DNA of 64,000 nucleotides, from the NCBI GenBank assembly GCA_015060975.1, contig SUXI01000007.1, forward strand, positions 62,001 to 126,000, in the 5' to 3' direction. Made by a program: the position numbers and the translations under genes. The stretch is from Bacteroidales bacterium. Lineage in GTDB: Bacteria > Bacteroidota > Bacteroidia > Bacteroidales > Muribaculaceae. Shown piece after piece: positions 52,146 through 61,497 of this stretch (position 1 is its first letter; each line of letters opens with the position of its first letter). The notes under the pieces were generated by a model. That model did no database searches. It had not been told where the DNA came from and saw only the letters and a program-made list of their open reading frames with translations.

Positions 52146-52393
52146 GGAGGGGGATAGAACAATGCACAATTAATAATTCACAATGCATTAGCCGTTATGT
52201 TCATTATGTCCTTCTGTCAAAAAAACTCTCGGTGGCGGTGAGGACAGAACGACAAAAGTTTTAAATTTATGTAATATTTAGAGATTGTTGAATTAAAGAA
52301 ACGTTTAATTGGATTGATTCTAAATAAATAATGTGAAATTCTTCTTAGTTAGCGTTTTTTTTCGGATATTTGCACTCTCAAAAATCAAGTTTA

Positions 52394-54790
52394 ATGAGAT
52401 TGTCGGGATTAAAGCCGGGAGAATCGGGCATAATAGTAAAAATTCTTGGTCACGGAGCTTTTCGTAAGCGTGTGATAGAGATGGGGTTTGTGAAAGGTCG
52501 CAAAATCACCGCTCTTATGAGTGCGCCCTTAAACGACCCGGTGAAATATACGCTTATGGGATATGAAGTGTCGCTTCGATTGAGCGAGGCTAATCTTGTT
52601 GAAGTTATTCCTGTCTCGGATGCCGATAAAGTTGCCGACATGGCACACCTTGATGTTATTGATGAAACCGACGAATATTCGGCTGAGTATCGCGGGTTGC
52701 GTCACACTATTAATGTGGCACTTATAGGCAATCCAAATTGTGGCAAAACTTCGTTGTTTAATATTGCCGCCGGCACTCATGAGCATGTGGGGAATTATAG
52801 TGGAGTTACGGTTGATGCAAAAAAGGGAAAATTTGAATATGGAGGATATAAATTCAATATAGTTGATCTTCCGGGCACATACTCACTCTCGGCATATACT
52901 CCCGAGGAACTTTATGTGCGTCGTTACCTCAAAGATGAAATTCCCGATGTGATTATAAATGTTGTTGATGCCTCAAATCTTGAGCGCAATCTATATCTCA
53001 CTACCGAGTTGATCGACATGGACCGAAGCATGGTAATCGCATTGAACATGTATGACGAGCTTAAACGCTCGGGGTGCGAACTTGATTATTCAATGCTTGG
53101 CAATATGATTGGAGTGCCGGTAGTGCCAACTGTTTCCACTTCGGGGAATGGTATTAATCGATTGTTTGATACCGTTATTGCGGTTTATGAAGGCAGGGAG
53201 GCAACAGTGCGTCACATTCATGTCAATCTTGGAGAGGATATTGAGGCAAGTGTAAAGTCGCTTAAAGATGAGCTAAAGAAAGACCGTCATGTAGGTCAAC
53301 ATTTTTCACCTCGATATCTTGCAATTAAGTTACTTGAATGTGATGGAGAGGTTGATACTATGCTTAAAGTATCGCCCGAATATAATAGGCTTATTGCATT
53401 GCGTGATCGTGAATTAAAACGCATAGAATTATTGAGGGGGGAAGATGTGACATCGTTAATCGCCAATCAAAAATATGGTTTTATTGCAGGTGCCTTGGCA
53501 GAGACTATGACTGAAAACGAGAAAGATGTCACACGCAACACTCGCATAATCGATGCTTTTGTAACCAATCGTTTATTTGGTTTCCCTATTTTCTTGCTTA
53601 TAATGTTTGCTATCTTTTGGGCAACGTTTGAAGTAGGCGCTTACCCGATGCAGTGGATTGATTGTGGGGTTAATTGGCTTTCGTCGGTTGTTGACGACAT
53701 TTTACCTGTTGGGCCATTGAAAGACTTGATTGTCGATGGTGTGATAGGTGGAGTTGGTGGTGTGATTGTTTTTTTACCCAACATTTTGATACTTTTTTTC
53801 TGCATCTCCTTTATGGAAGATTCGGGATATATGGCACGAGCCGCATTTATTATGGATAAACTTATGCATCGCATAGGGCTGCATGGTAAATCGTTTATTC
53901 CATTAGTGATGGGTTTTGGTTGCAATGTGCCGGCTATTATCGCTTCAAGGTCGATTGAAAGCCGTAGTAGCCGATTGATAACGATATTAATAAATCCGTT
54001 TATGTCGTGTTCGGCGCGATTGCCAATATATGTGTTGCTTGTGTCAACATTTTTTCGTGAATATGCGGCTGTTGCGTTCTTCTCAATGTATTTGTTGGGG
54101 ATATTAATTGCAATGATAACGGCAAAACTGTTGCGTAGATTTTATTTTAAGGTCGATGAAACCCCTTTTGTAATGGAGTTGCCTCCCTATCGCATGCCTT
54201 CGCTTAAAATGTCGCTTAGCCATACTTGGAGCAAAGGTCAGCAATATCTCAAAAAAATGGGTGGGATTATTCTTTTTGCAAGTATTATAGTGTGGGCGTT
54301 GAACTATTTTCCTATGCGCAATGAAATGTCACAACATAATATGGAGATGATTCATGATGAAGCAACAATAAATCCGGCAACCGATTCATATCTCGAAATG
54401 ATAGGAAAGGCTATTAATCCTGTTTTAGAGCCTCTCGGATTTCATTGGCGGGCATCGGTGGCGGCGATTGCCGGATTGCCGGCCAAAGAAATTGTTGTTT
54501 CAACCATGGGGGTATTATATGCCGATTATGGTGACAATGAAATGACAGATGCGACTTTATCGGCTCGCATTACAGCACCTTCGCCAATTACAGGAGAACC
54601 CGATTTCACACCAGCATCGGCGTTGAGTTTTATGGTGTTTATATTGTTATATTGCCCATGTATCGCATCGGTTACTGCGATAATTAAAGAATCGGGGAAT
54701 TGGAAATATGGAGCATTTGCTGTGTTGTATAACACGGCAGTGGCATGGTTGGCAGGATTTTTAATTTATCAAATAGCCTCGTTATTCTAA
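52394..54790 (+). CDS. feoB: Ferrous iron transporter FeoB with fused FeoA domain
   Basis: About 798 residues. The track uses a TTG at 52370, but the ATG at 52394 (MRLSGLKPGESG) matches the start of FeoA domains. Residues 1-75 form the FeoA SH3-like domain. FeoB follows, with the G-domain (GNPNCGKTSLFN G1, DLPGTYSLSAYTPEE G3, NMYDE G4-like), a GDI-like linker, and a polytopic Gate region with FPIFLLIMFAIFW, GFGCNVPAI and LPAKEIVVSTMGVL. It imports Fe(II) under low oxygen. The FeoA-FeoB fusion is common in Bacteroidetes. It has no Fur box that I can recognise. Its 3' end overlaps mutS2 by 9 bp (convergent). Confidence 0.93.
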   Translation: MRLSGLKPGESGIIVKILGHGAFRKRVIEMGFVKGRKITALMSAPLNDPVKYTLMGYEVSLRLSEANLVEVIPVSDADKVADMAHLDVIDETDEYSAEYRGLRHTINVALIGNPNCGKTSLFNIAAGTHEHVGNYSGVTVDAKKGKFEYGGYKFNIVDLPGTYSLSAYTPEELYVRRYLKDEIPDVIINVVDASNLERNLYLTTELIDMDRSMVIALNMYDELKRSGCELDYSMLGNMIGVPVVPTVSTSGNGINRLFDTVIAVYEGREATVRHIHVNLGEDIEASVKSLKDELKKDRHVGQHFSPRYLAIKLLECDGEVDTMLKVSPEYNRLIALRDRELKRIELLRGEDVTSLIANQKYGFIAGALAETMTENEKDVTRNTRIIDAFVTNRLFGFPIFLLIMFAIFWATFEVGAYPMQWIDCGVNWLSSVVDDILPVGPLKDLIVDGVIGGVGGVIVFLPNILILFFCISFMEDSGYMARAAFIMDKLMHRIGLHGKSFIPLVMGFGCNVPAIIASRSIESRSSRLITILINPFMSCSARLPIYVLLVSTFFREYAAVAFFSMYLLGILIAMITAKLLRRFYFKVDETPFVMELPPYRMPSLKMSLSHTWSKGQQYLKKMGGIILFASIIVWALNYFPMRNEMSQHNMEMIHDEATINPATDSYLEMIGKAINPVLEPLGFHWRASVAAIAGLPAKEIVVSTMGVLYADYGDNEMTDATLSARITAPSPITGEPDFTPASALSFMVFILLYCPCIASVTAIIKESGNWKYGAFAVLYNTAVAWLAGFLIYQIASLF

Positions 54791-57235
54791 AGTGACAACT
54801 GTAATACCTGCGCCACCGAGTTGCACATGCTCGTCGCGGTAGGATTTTACACCGTTTACCGAGTCGAGATATTGGCGCAAATATTGACGTAAAGCCCCGG
54901 TGCCTGTGCCATGAAGTATTCTCACTTGCTTGGCATTAAATTGAATGGCGTCATCGATGAAGTATGTGATAGCTTGCACGGCTTCATCTACACGCATGCC
55001 TCTCACATCAATTTCTTGTTTGAAATTCAGTTGACGCTCGCGCAGTTTGTCGGTAGTTGACGCACTCACAAACGATGCTTTTTTTGCTCCCGATTGAGCT
55101 TGAGCAATGGTGCGTTTCAATCGGTCGAGTTTTACTGATGTTTTTAGCATGCCAAATGCCACAAGAGCATTCTTGCCATTGATTTCCATTACTGTGCCCA
55201 CAATTGATTGACCGTCCATTTTCACGTTATCACCTATTGATATAGGTTCTGCATCTTTTTTAGGCGCTTGATTATTATGTTTGTTTTTACTTTTGGGGGC
55301 TTTTTTGAGCAGATGATGCTCATTATTGTCACTTCTCTCTTTAGCTAATTGCTTTTTCTCCTCTTGGAGACGGCGGCGAGCCTCAAGTGTGCGCTCTTTT
55401 TCGGCTTGAGCTTGCTTTATCTCATGTATTGTGCGCTCTATTGATGCGTTACTGCTATCAAGAATGCGACGAGCCTCATCGCGAGCTTCACTTATGATTT
55501 CACGACGTTTCTCACGAAGTTGTGTCGCATCGTTTTCGTATTGTTCGAGAAGATGTTCGAGTTTTTTCTCTTTTTGACGAATTGCGGTACGCTTGTTTTC
55601 CCAATAGCGTTTGTCGCGAGTTATGTCGAGCAGATATTTATCGAGATTGATGTAATCGCTTCCCACAATCTCCTCGGCATTAGCGATAATCTCGCTTGGC
55701 AACCCAATCTTTTTCGCAATTTCTACGGCAAACGAACTTCCGGGATTGCCTATCGACAATTTGAACTGGGGTTGCATCAGATGCCTGTCATATAGCATTG
55801 AGCCATTAATGAGCCCCGGAGTGTCTTCGGCAAAATGTTTGAGGTTTTGGTAATGGGTTGTAATTACTCCCCACATTTCTTTGTCGTTAAATACTTTTAG
55901 AATCGCTTGTGCTATTGCTCCTCCTATTTGGGGTTCGGTGCCTCCTCCAAATTCATCAATCAATACCAATGTCGATTTGCGTCCTCTTGCCACAAAATGT
56001 TTCATGTTTTTGAGGTGAGAACTATAGGTGCTCAAATCATCTTCGAGCGATTGGTCGTCGCCTATATCTATAAATATGTCATCGAAAAAACCGATGTGAG
56101 AATTTTCATATAGTGGAGGCAATAAACCGCATTGAGTCATATATTGCACTATTCCTACAGTTTTAAGGCACACCGATTTCCCTCCGGCATTTGGGCCCGA
56201 GATGATTAACAATCGATTTTCGGGCGTGAGTGTAATATCGAGTGGCACAATTTCTTTTCCTTGACGTGCGAGTGATTGTAATAACACAGGGTGGCAAGCG
56301 TGATACCATTCTATTTCGGGGTTGTCGCTCAATGATGGCAATTCGCCTCCAATCTCTTGCGCAAATAACGCTTTGGCATGAATGAAGTCAAATTCGCCAA
56401 GGACTCCATAGCTTACAAGCATTTCATCAATATGTGGACGCATCTCGTCGGCTACCGATGTCAAAATACGGGTAATCTCGCGTCGTTCATCCATTTGTAG
56501 TTCTCGCACACGATTGTTGGCTTCAACGATTTCGGCGGGTTCGATAAACACAGTTTTACCTGATGCCGATTCGTCATGCACAATGCCATTTATTTTGCGT
56601 TTATACATGGGAGGCACAGGAATAACCAATCGTCCGTCGCGCATCGATGGGGTAGTGTCTCCTTCGAGGTACCCCTCTTTTGTCGCTCGAGAAATAACAC
56701 GACGCATAGCCGCATTGATTGTGCCGGTCATAGCCGATAGCGCTCGGCGAATTTCTGCCAACTCGGGCGATGCATTATCTTTCACATTCCCGAAACGATC
56801 TACTATGCGGTCTATTGTTGAAACAATATGAGGGAATGCAATTAGTGTTAGCGATAGTTGGTCGAGGGTTGGGTAGGAACTGACTCCGTTTTCATTGCGA
56901 TGATGAGCAAAAAATGTGGCTATGCCGGCTATTGTAGCAAGCGATTGGCGAATGCTAAACAAATCGGGAGCAGAGATAAAAGTTCCCGGTACTCGCAAAT
57001 TTTTCAATAATCCGTTTACATCGTGGATATTCTCTAAAGGTAGAGTTTCTTCGCTTACGATGATGGTTTTCATTTCGATTGTTGAAGTGAGTAGGCGTTT
57101 CACTGTGTCAAAATCGGTTGAAAACACCATTTTTCGGCAGCATTCTTTGCCGAGAGCTGATGAGCAGTGATTTGCTACCATATCACGCACCGTGGTAAAT
57201 CCTATCTTTGTTTCAAAGCTATCGGGATAGATCAT
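54782..57235 (-). CDS. mutS2: Endonuclease MutS2
   Basis: An 817-residue MutS homologue without mismatch-recognition domain. The ATPase has Walker A SGPNAGGKSVCLKT (~333-346), DDQSLEDDLSTYSSHL and Walker B LVLIDEFGGGTEP. A long coiled coil follows (~510-625), then a KOW-like segment, and a C-terminal Smr nuclease domain (IDVRGMRVDEAV and LHGTGTGALRQYL). Such proteins suppress recombination or split collided ribosomes. The Smr domain begins with the LDxRG-type motif as IDVRG. The 3' end is convergent with feoB, overlapping 9 bp. Confidence 0.93.
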   Translation of the reverse strand: MIYPDSFETKIGFTTVRDMVANHCSSALGKECCRKMVFSTDFDTVKRLLTSTIEMKTIIVSEETLPLENIHDVNGLLKNLRVPGTFISAPDLFSIRQSLATIAGIATFFAHHRNENGVSSYPTLDQLSLTLIAFPHIVSTIDRIVDRFGNVKDNASPELAEIRRALSAMTGTINAAMRRVISRATKEGYLEGDTTPSMRDGRLVIPVPPMYKRKINGIVHDESASGKTVFIEPAEIVEANNRVRELQMDERREITRILTSVADEMRPHIDEMLVSYGVLGEFDFIHAKALFAQEIGGELPSLSDNPEIEWYHACHPVLLQSLARQGKEIVPLDITLTPENRLLIISGPNAGGKSVCLKTVGIVQYMTQCGLLPPLYENSHIGFFDDIFIDIGDDQSLEDDLSTYSSHLKNMKHFVARGRKSTLVLIDEFGGGTEPQIGGAIAQAILKVFNDKEMWGVITTHYQNLKHFAEDTPGLINGSMLYDRHLMQPQFKLSIGNPGSSFAVEIAKKIGLPSEIIANAEEIVGSDYINLDKYLLDITRDKRYWENKRTAIRQKEKKLEHLLEQYENDATQLREKRREIISEARDEARRILDSSNASIERTIHEIKQAQAEKERTLEARRRLQEEKKQLAKERSDNNEHHLLKKAPKSKNKHNNQAPKKDAEPISIGDNVKMDGQSIVGTVMEINGKNALVAFGMLKTSVKLDRLKRTIAQAQSGAKKASFVSASTTDKLRERQLNFKQEIDVRGMRVDEAVQAITYFIDDAIQFNAKQVRILHGTGTGALRQYLRQYLDSVNGVKSYRDEHVQLGGAGITVVTLE

Positions 57236-57268
57236 AATCGTAGAATATAGAAAAATATGATTATGATA

Positions 57269-58030
57269 TTATTCAAATTTCTTGCGGTGAAACACAAAGT
57301 TGCGACCAAGATATTTTTCTTTTACTACCGGATTTTCTGCTAATTCCTCAGATGTACCTTGAAATAGTATTTTACCTTCAAATAAAAGATAAGCACGGTC
57401 GGTAATGCTTAATGTTTCGGGTGCATTGTGGTCGGTAATCAGTATGCCTATGTTTTTTTCCTTAAGTTTATATACAACCGATTGTATTTCTTCAACAGCA
57501 ATGGGATCGACACCTGCAAATGGTTCGTCAAGCATGATGAATTTGGGACTTATGGCGAGGCAACGGGCTATTTCAGTGCGACGTCGTTCACCACCCGAAA
57601 GACGGTCTCCGAGATTTTTTCTTACCTTTTCAAGGCTGAATTCAGAAATGAGACTTTCTAATTTTTCTCGTTGATATTCCTTTGTAGTGTTTGTCAATTC
57701 AAGAACCGACCTGATATTGTCCTCTACTGTCATTTTGCGGAAAACAGAAGGCTCTTGAGCAAGGTAACCAATACCGTTTTGAGCTCGTTTATATACCGGG
57801 AATTTGGTAATATTCAAGTCATTTAGATATATTTCACCTTCATTTGGGGTGACAAGTCCTACAGTCATATAAAAGGTTGTTGTCTTTCCGGCTCCATTGG
57901 GACCAAGAAGACCAACAATCTCACCTTGTGTCACATCTATTGACACATGATTTACTACCGTGCGTTGACGATATTTTTTTACGAGATTTTCGGTGCGAAG
58001 CACCATGCGCTCATTTTTTTGTTCTTCCAT
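57269..58030 (-). CDS. lptB: LPS export ABC transporter ATP-binding protein LptB
   Basis: A 253-residue ABC ATPase powering lipopolysaccharide transport to the outer membrane. Walker [11 protein letters not shown]-loop [14 protein letters not shown], signature [15 protein letters not shown] and Walker [12 protein letters not shown], then the H-loop ITDHN, are all present. The RRR after the signature and EPFAGVDP are diagnostic of LptB. The partners LptFG and LptC are not adjacent. Length is slightly above E. coli (241). It is divergent from mlaE. Confidence 0.93.
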   Translation of the reverse strand: MEEQKNERMVLRTENLVKKYRQRTVVNHVSIDVTQGEIVGLLGPNGAGKTTTFYMTVGLVTPNEGEIYLNDLNITKFPVYKRAQNGIGYLAQEPSVFRKMTVEDNIRSVLELTNTTKEYQREKLESLISEFSLEKVRKNLGDRLSGGERRRTEIARCLAISPKFIMLDEPFAGVDPIAVEEIQSVVYKLKEKNIGILITDHNAPETLSITDRAYLLFEGKILFQGTSEELAENPVVKEKYLGRNFVFHRKKFE

Positions 58031-58179
58031 AAATATATTTGAGGCTGCAACTATCTATTTAGCTACGAAATTACTAAAAAATCATTATACCTACGAATCT
58101 TTGTAGCTAAAAATGCTCATTTATTAGCCAAATGTGTGAAACATTCGTTTAGTAAGTGGGCTTTATGCCGAAAAATCAT

Positions 58180-58187
58180 TAAATTTG
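58180..58187 (+). promoter_or_regulatory. Putative -7 box of the mlaE-mlaF promoter
   Basis: TAAATTTG, 19 bp before the mlaE ATG in the 176-bp divergent spacer with lptB. Confidence 0.5.
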
Positions 58188-58206
58188 CAATTTAAAATTA
58201 ATAATA

Positions 58207-58956
58207 ATGTTATTAACCGATTCATTAGCTACGTTTGGCAAATATTGCCTTTTTATAAAACGAGTTTTTGCATTGCCCGATAGATGGCATGTGTTTTTGC
58301 GTCGCACTATTTTTGAGATATCTAAACTTGGAGTTGATTCAATTCCATTGGTGCTTATAATTTCATTGTTTATCGGTGCGGTGATTACAATTCAAATGCA
58401 ACTCAACATCATGTCGCCACTCATTCCGAGTTATTCTGTGGGGCTTGCAACTCGTGAGATTATTCTTTTGGAATTCTCATCATCGATATTGTGCCTCATT
58501 CTTGCCGGAAAAGTTGGGTCAAATATTGCGTCTGAGATTGGAACGATGAGAGTGACAGAGCAAATTGATGCACTTGAAATTATGGGTGTTAATTCGTGTA
58601 ATTTTTTGGTGCTTCCTAAAATCACGGCGTTTTTGCTGTTTATGCCGGTATTAGTTGTATTTTGTATGGGGACATCATTAATAGGAGGTTATTTAATTGC
58701 ATTATTGACCGATATGATTCCGGTATCTCGTTATATATATGGTATTCAAACATTATTTAACGAGTGGTATGTTTGGTATGGGTTGATAAAGTCATTATTC
58801 TTTTCATTTATAATTTCATCGGTAGCATCGTTTTTTGGATATTATGTAAAAGGAGGTGCGCTTGATGTTGGTAAGTCAAGTACAAATGCAGTAGTTACAA
58901 GTAGCATTTTGATTCTTCTTTTCGATGTACTTCTCACAAAATTATTATTGCAATGA
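58207..58956 (+). CDS. mlaE: MlaE-family ABC transporter permease
   Basis: A 249-residue inner-membrane permease with five to six helices, DUF140 family. Typical segments are GVDSIPLVLIISLFIGAVITIQ and GTMRVTEQIDALEIMGVN (the EQ loop). It pairs with MlaF for phospholipid trafficking between membranes. The stop overlaps mlaF by 4 bp. No MCE-domain MlaD gene follows. Confidence 0.9.
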   Translation: MLLTDSLATFGKYCLFIKRVFALPDRWHVFLRRTIFEISKLGVDSIPLVLIISLFIGAVITIQMQLNIMSPLIPSYSVGLATREIILLEFSSSILCLILAGKVGSNIASEIGTMRVTEQIDALEIMGVNSCNFLVLPKITAFLLFMPVLVVFCMGTSLIGGYLIALLTDMIPVSRYIYGIQTLFNEWYVWYGLIKSLFFSFIISSVASFFGYYVKGGALDVGKSSTNAVVTSSILILLFDVLLTKLLLQ

Positions 58957-59717
58957 TTGAGGTTAAAAGCATAAACAAGTCGTTTGACGATAAAACGATA
59001 CTTCATAATGTTGACGCTGTTTTTTATGAAGGTAAAACCAATCTTATAATAGGTCAAAGCGGGTCGGGAAAAACAGTGTTGATGAAATCTATTGTTGGAC
59101 TTGTCACTCCCGAGGTTGGTGAGATATTATATGATGGGCGTGATCTCTTGAAAATGGATGCCGGACAAAAGAAAGATTTGCGAAAGGAAATTGGTATGTT
59201 GTTTCAGGGTTCGGCACTATTTGACTCAGAAACAGTGCTTGGTAATGTGATGTTTCCTTTGATAATGTTTACCGATATGAGTCAATCAGAAATTCGTGAT
59301 AGAGCTTTATTTTGTATAGAGCGAGTGAACCTAAAAGGAGCTGATAAGAAATATCCGTCGGAATTATCGGGTGGTATGCAAAAACGTGTTGCTATTGCAA
59401 GGGCAATAGCAATGAATCCTAAATATTTGTTTTGTGATGAGCCAAATTCGGGATTAGATCCCAAAACCTCAATTCTTATTGATGAGTTGTTGAGTGATAT
59501 TACTCATGAATATAATATGACCACAATTATTAATACCCATGATATGAATTCGGTATTGGGTATTGGTGAAAACATAATATTCTTAAATAAAGGTCATAAA
59601 GAATGGGTAGGGGATAAGGACCAGATTTATAGTAGTGACAATGTTGCATTAAATGATTTTGTGTTTGCAACAGATTTGTTCCAACAAGTTAAAAATTATT
59701 TGGTTTCTAAGAAATGA
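58953..59717 (+). CDS. mlaF: MlaF-like ABC transporter ATP-binding protein
   Basis: A 254-residue ATPase. Walker A GQSGSGKTVLMKS (~36-48), signature LSGGMQKRVAIARAIA, Walker B YLFCDEPNSGLDP and H-loop INTHDM. The GGMQKRV form is typical of MlaF. It overlaps mlaE by ATGA and closes a two-gene operon. The substrate-binding MCE partner must be elsewhere. It is convergent with rpsP across a bidirectional hairpin. Confidence 0.9.
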   Translation: MIEVKSINKSFDDKTILHNVDAVFYEGKTNLIIGQSGSGKTVLMKSIVGLVTPEVGEILYDGRDLLKMDAGQKKDLRKEIGMLFQGSALFDSETVLGNVMFPLIMFTDMSQSEIRDRALFCIERVNLKGADKKYPSELSGGMQKRVAIARAIAMNPKYLFCDEPNSGLDPKTSILIDELLSDITHEYNMTTIINTHDMNSVLGIGENIIFLNKGHKEWVGDKDQIYSSDNVALNDFVFATDLFQQVKNYLVSKK

Positions 59718-59770
59718 TAAATTTGTAAGATAGTTTTTTCTCTTTCAAATTAGATTAAATGTTAATGCAA

Positions 59771-59807
59771 ATAAAAAGAACCTCGGAAACAATGTTTTCG
59801 AGGTTCT
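59771..59807 (-). terminator. Terminator of rpsP (possibly bidirectional)
   Basis: A 9-bp stem AGAACCTCG / CGAGGTTCT is followed on the minus strand by TTTTTATTT. On the plus strand, AAATTTTT follows, so it may also end mlaE-mlaF. Confidence 0.8.
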
Positions 59808-59840
59808 AAATTTTTCAACAAGTTTGAGATTGTCAAGCGA

Positions 59841-60368
59841 TTATTCTGCGCTTTCAGCAACGACTTCTTCTGCAGGAGTTTCTTCTGCAGGAGCTGCAGC
59901 CGCAGCGAGTTCAGCTTTTTTCTTAGCAACAGCTTCGGCTTTTGCTTTGTTTTTAGCTTGCTCGTCTTCAAAACGTTGTTTAGCATCGCTTGCCTTTTTG
60001 CTTGCAAGGTCAGATTTGAATGCTTCAGTAGCAGCTGTCTTTTTGCTTTTCCAAGCGTCGAAACGACGTTGAGCTTCAGCTTCATCAAAAGCACCTTTTT
60101 TCACACCACCTTGGAGGTGTTTCATCAAAAGTACACCTTCGTTAGAAAGGATAGTGCGCACTGTGTCGGTGGGTTGAGCACCGCAGTTTACCCAATACAA
60201 AGCCCGTTCGAAGTTCAATGTTATTGTAGCAGGATTAGTGTTAGGATTATAAGTACCTATCCTTTCAATAAATTTACCATCTCGTGGTGCTCTGCTATCG
60301 GCGATAACAATAGGATAAAACGCATAGTTTTTGCGACCATGACGTTGTAATCTGATTTTAGTTGCCAT
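59841..60368 (-). CDS. rpsP: 30S ribosomal protein S16, with long Ala/Lys/Glu C-terminal extension
   Basis: 175 residues. The first ~85 match S16 ([42 protein letters not shown] and [13 protein letters not shown]). The rest is an alpha-helical, highly charged Ala/Lys/Glu segment ending [11 protein letters not shown], about twice the usual S16 length. Long S16 tails of this kind are known in Bacteroidetes. It has an exact promoter (TTTG, 19 bp, TAACTTTG) and a strong terminator. An IS30 element lies 23 bp upstream of the -33 box. Confidence 0.95.
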   Translation of the reverse strand: MATKIRLQRHGRKNYAFYPIVIADSRAPRDGKFIERIGTYNPNTNPATITLNFERALYWVNCGAQPTDTVRTILSNEGVLLMKHLQGGVKKGAFDEAEAQRRFDAWKSKKTAATEAFKSDLASKKASDAKQRFEDEQAKNKAKAEAVAKKKAELAAAAAPAEETPAEEVVAESAE

Positions 60369-60413
60369 TTAAATAAAAATTAAAAAATTGGTTTTGTATT
60401 GATTTTGCGACTG

Positions 60414-60444
60414 CAAAGTTACACAAAATATATTGTTTGGCAAA
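60414..60444 (-). promoter_or_regulatory. Consensus promoter of rpsP
   Basis: On the minus strand, TTTG (60444-60441), 19 bp, TAACTTTG (60421-60414). Full match, 46 bp before the ATG. Confidence 0.8.
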
Positions 60445-60494
60445 ATATTAATCTTGATATTTTGTTTTTGTAGATTCAACAAGCAAGTGCAAAA

Positions 60495-61445
60495 TTATTT
60501 CAAAAGTTTGAAGAATTCAATTATAGGAGAAGAAAAAATCAATTTTTCTCGAGGTCGTCGATTTATTTTAGCTTGAATAGCATCAAACTGACTCTGCTCA
60601 ATTAGTCTAAAATCGGTTCCTTTAGGGAAGTATTGTCGGAAAAGTTTGTTTGCGTTTTCAACGGCACCTTTTTGTCCGGAGCAGAAAGGATCAGCAAAAT
60701 ACACTGTAGCACCAATGTGTTTGGTTAGCCACTGATGATTCATGAACTCGCTGCCATTATCAGTAGTTATTGTAAGGACGTTAGCTTTATATGGCAACAA
60801 TAATCTCCAAGCGGCTTTAGCAACTACGTCAGGCTTTTTAGAAGTTAGTTTAGTTTGCAAAAACATATTTGTTTTGCGTTCTATCATAGTTAACACTGCG
60901 CTTTTCAGACCTTTTCCGATTACCAAATCCATTTCCCAATCCCCGAAACGGGTTCCATCAGCCTCAACCGGACGTTGGTGAATGGATATGCGATTGGGGA
61001 TAAGAGTTCGTCCCGATGATTTGCGTTTATGCCATTTATGTCTGCGGTATTTCATCTTGTGACGGCAATGCTTCTTAAGCAGTCCTGTTTCATCAGCACG
61101 TATTTCTCGGTAAATGCGTTCATGGCTTATGTTTATCCCCTCGCGCTTAAGATAACCTGATATTTGCTTGGGTGACCAATCTTCTTCAATAAGCAAATTT
61201 AAAGCCCTTTTCAGTATGTGATTTGGCGTCTTTCGGTTGGAACTACTTCGTTCTCTACGAACTATGGTAAGTTCAACGGCATTTTGGAACAAGTATCGTC
61301 CATGACGATTACTATTACGCCTAACCTCTCTACTGACTGTTGAAACAGAACAATTAATCTGCCGAGCAATAGCAGTATATGTCTTTTTTTCTTGTAGTCC
61401 CAGGTAAATTGCGTACCTTTGCTCTCGGGATAATTGTTTATACAT
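60495..61445 (-). CDS. IS30 family transposase
   Basis: About 316 residues. The track begins at a TTG (61451), while the ATG at 61445 (MYKQLSREQRYAIYLGL) is more likely. The N-terminal helix-turn-helix (YTAIARQINCSVSTVSREVRRN) is the IS30 DNA-binding motif. The DDE catalytic core is complete: Asp in FGDWEMDLVIG, Asp in TITTDNGSEF and Glu in GAVENANKLFRQYFPKG. The linker with RKSSGRTLIPNR and the spacing are as expected. It catalyses cut or copy transposition through a circular intermediate in this family. Confidence 0.93.
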   Translation of the reverse strand: MYKQLSREQRYAIYLGLQEKKTYTAIARQINCSVSTVSREVRRNSNRHGRYLFQNAVELTIVRRERSSSNRKTPNHILKRALNLLIEEDWSPKQISGYLKREGINISHERIYREIRADETGLLKKHCRHKMKYRRHKWHKRKSSGRTLIPNRISIHQRPVEADGTRFGDWEMDLVIGKGLKSAVLTMIERKTNMFLQTKLTSKKPDVVAKAAWRLLLPYKANVLTITTDNGSEFMNHQWLTKHIGATVYFADPFCSGQKGAVENANKLFRQYFPKGTDFRLIEQSQFDAIQAKINRRPREKLIFSSPIIEFFKLLK

Positions 61446-61471
61446 AAGCAATACAAATTTAATTATTCCAT

Positions 61472-61497
61472 GGGAGACTGTGAAGTCTCCCTTTTTT
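61472..61497 (+). terminator. Hairpin with T-run inside the IS30 element
   Basis: GGGAGACT-GTGA-AGTCTCCC is followed by TTTTTT on the plus strand. It lies between the transposase start and the right inverted repeat, so it would stop plus-strand transcripts crossing the IS towards the exterior. It does not act on the transposase's own (minus-strand) transcript. Confidence 0.7.

Larger units (their letters stand above)
51763..52393. other. Long structured, non-coding spacer between the LRR gene and feoAB
   Basis: About 600 bp with no plausible ORF. It contains near-identical AAGAGAGAGAT motifs at about 51841 and 52003, the second inside a palindrome; three 14-bp tandem repeats (52035-52076); three hairpins in a row (52085-52145); and a TTCTGTC/GACAGAA pairing (52212-52249). 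A stretch ACAATGCACAATTAATAATTCACAATGCATT resembles the shorter GCATAATTCACAAT after the Mur ligase gene. The arrangement looks like decayed repeats or an untranslated element rather than a gene. Confidence 0.55.

Noticed and set aside
52370-52393. TTG start for the FeoAB fusion
   Set aside because: The ATG at 52394 starts exactly at the FeoA domain, and the TTG overlaps the likely -7 promoter region.
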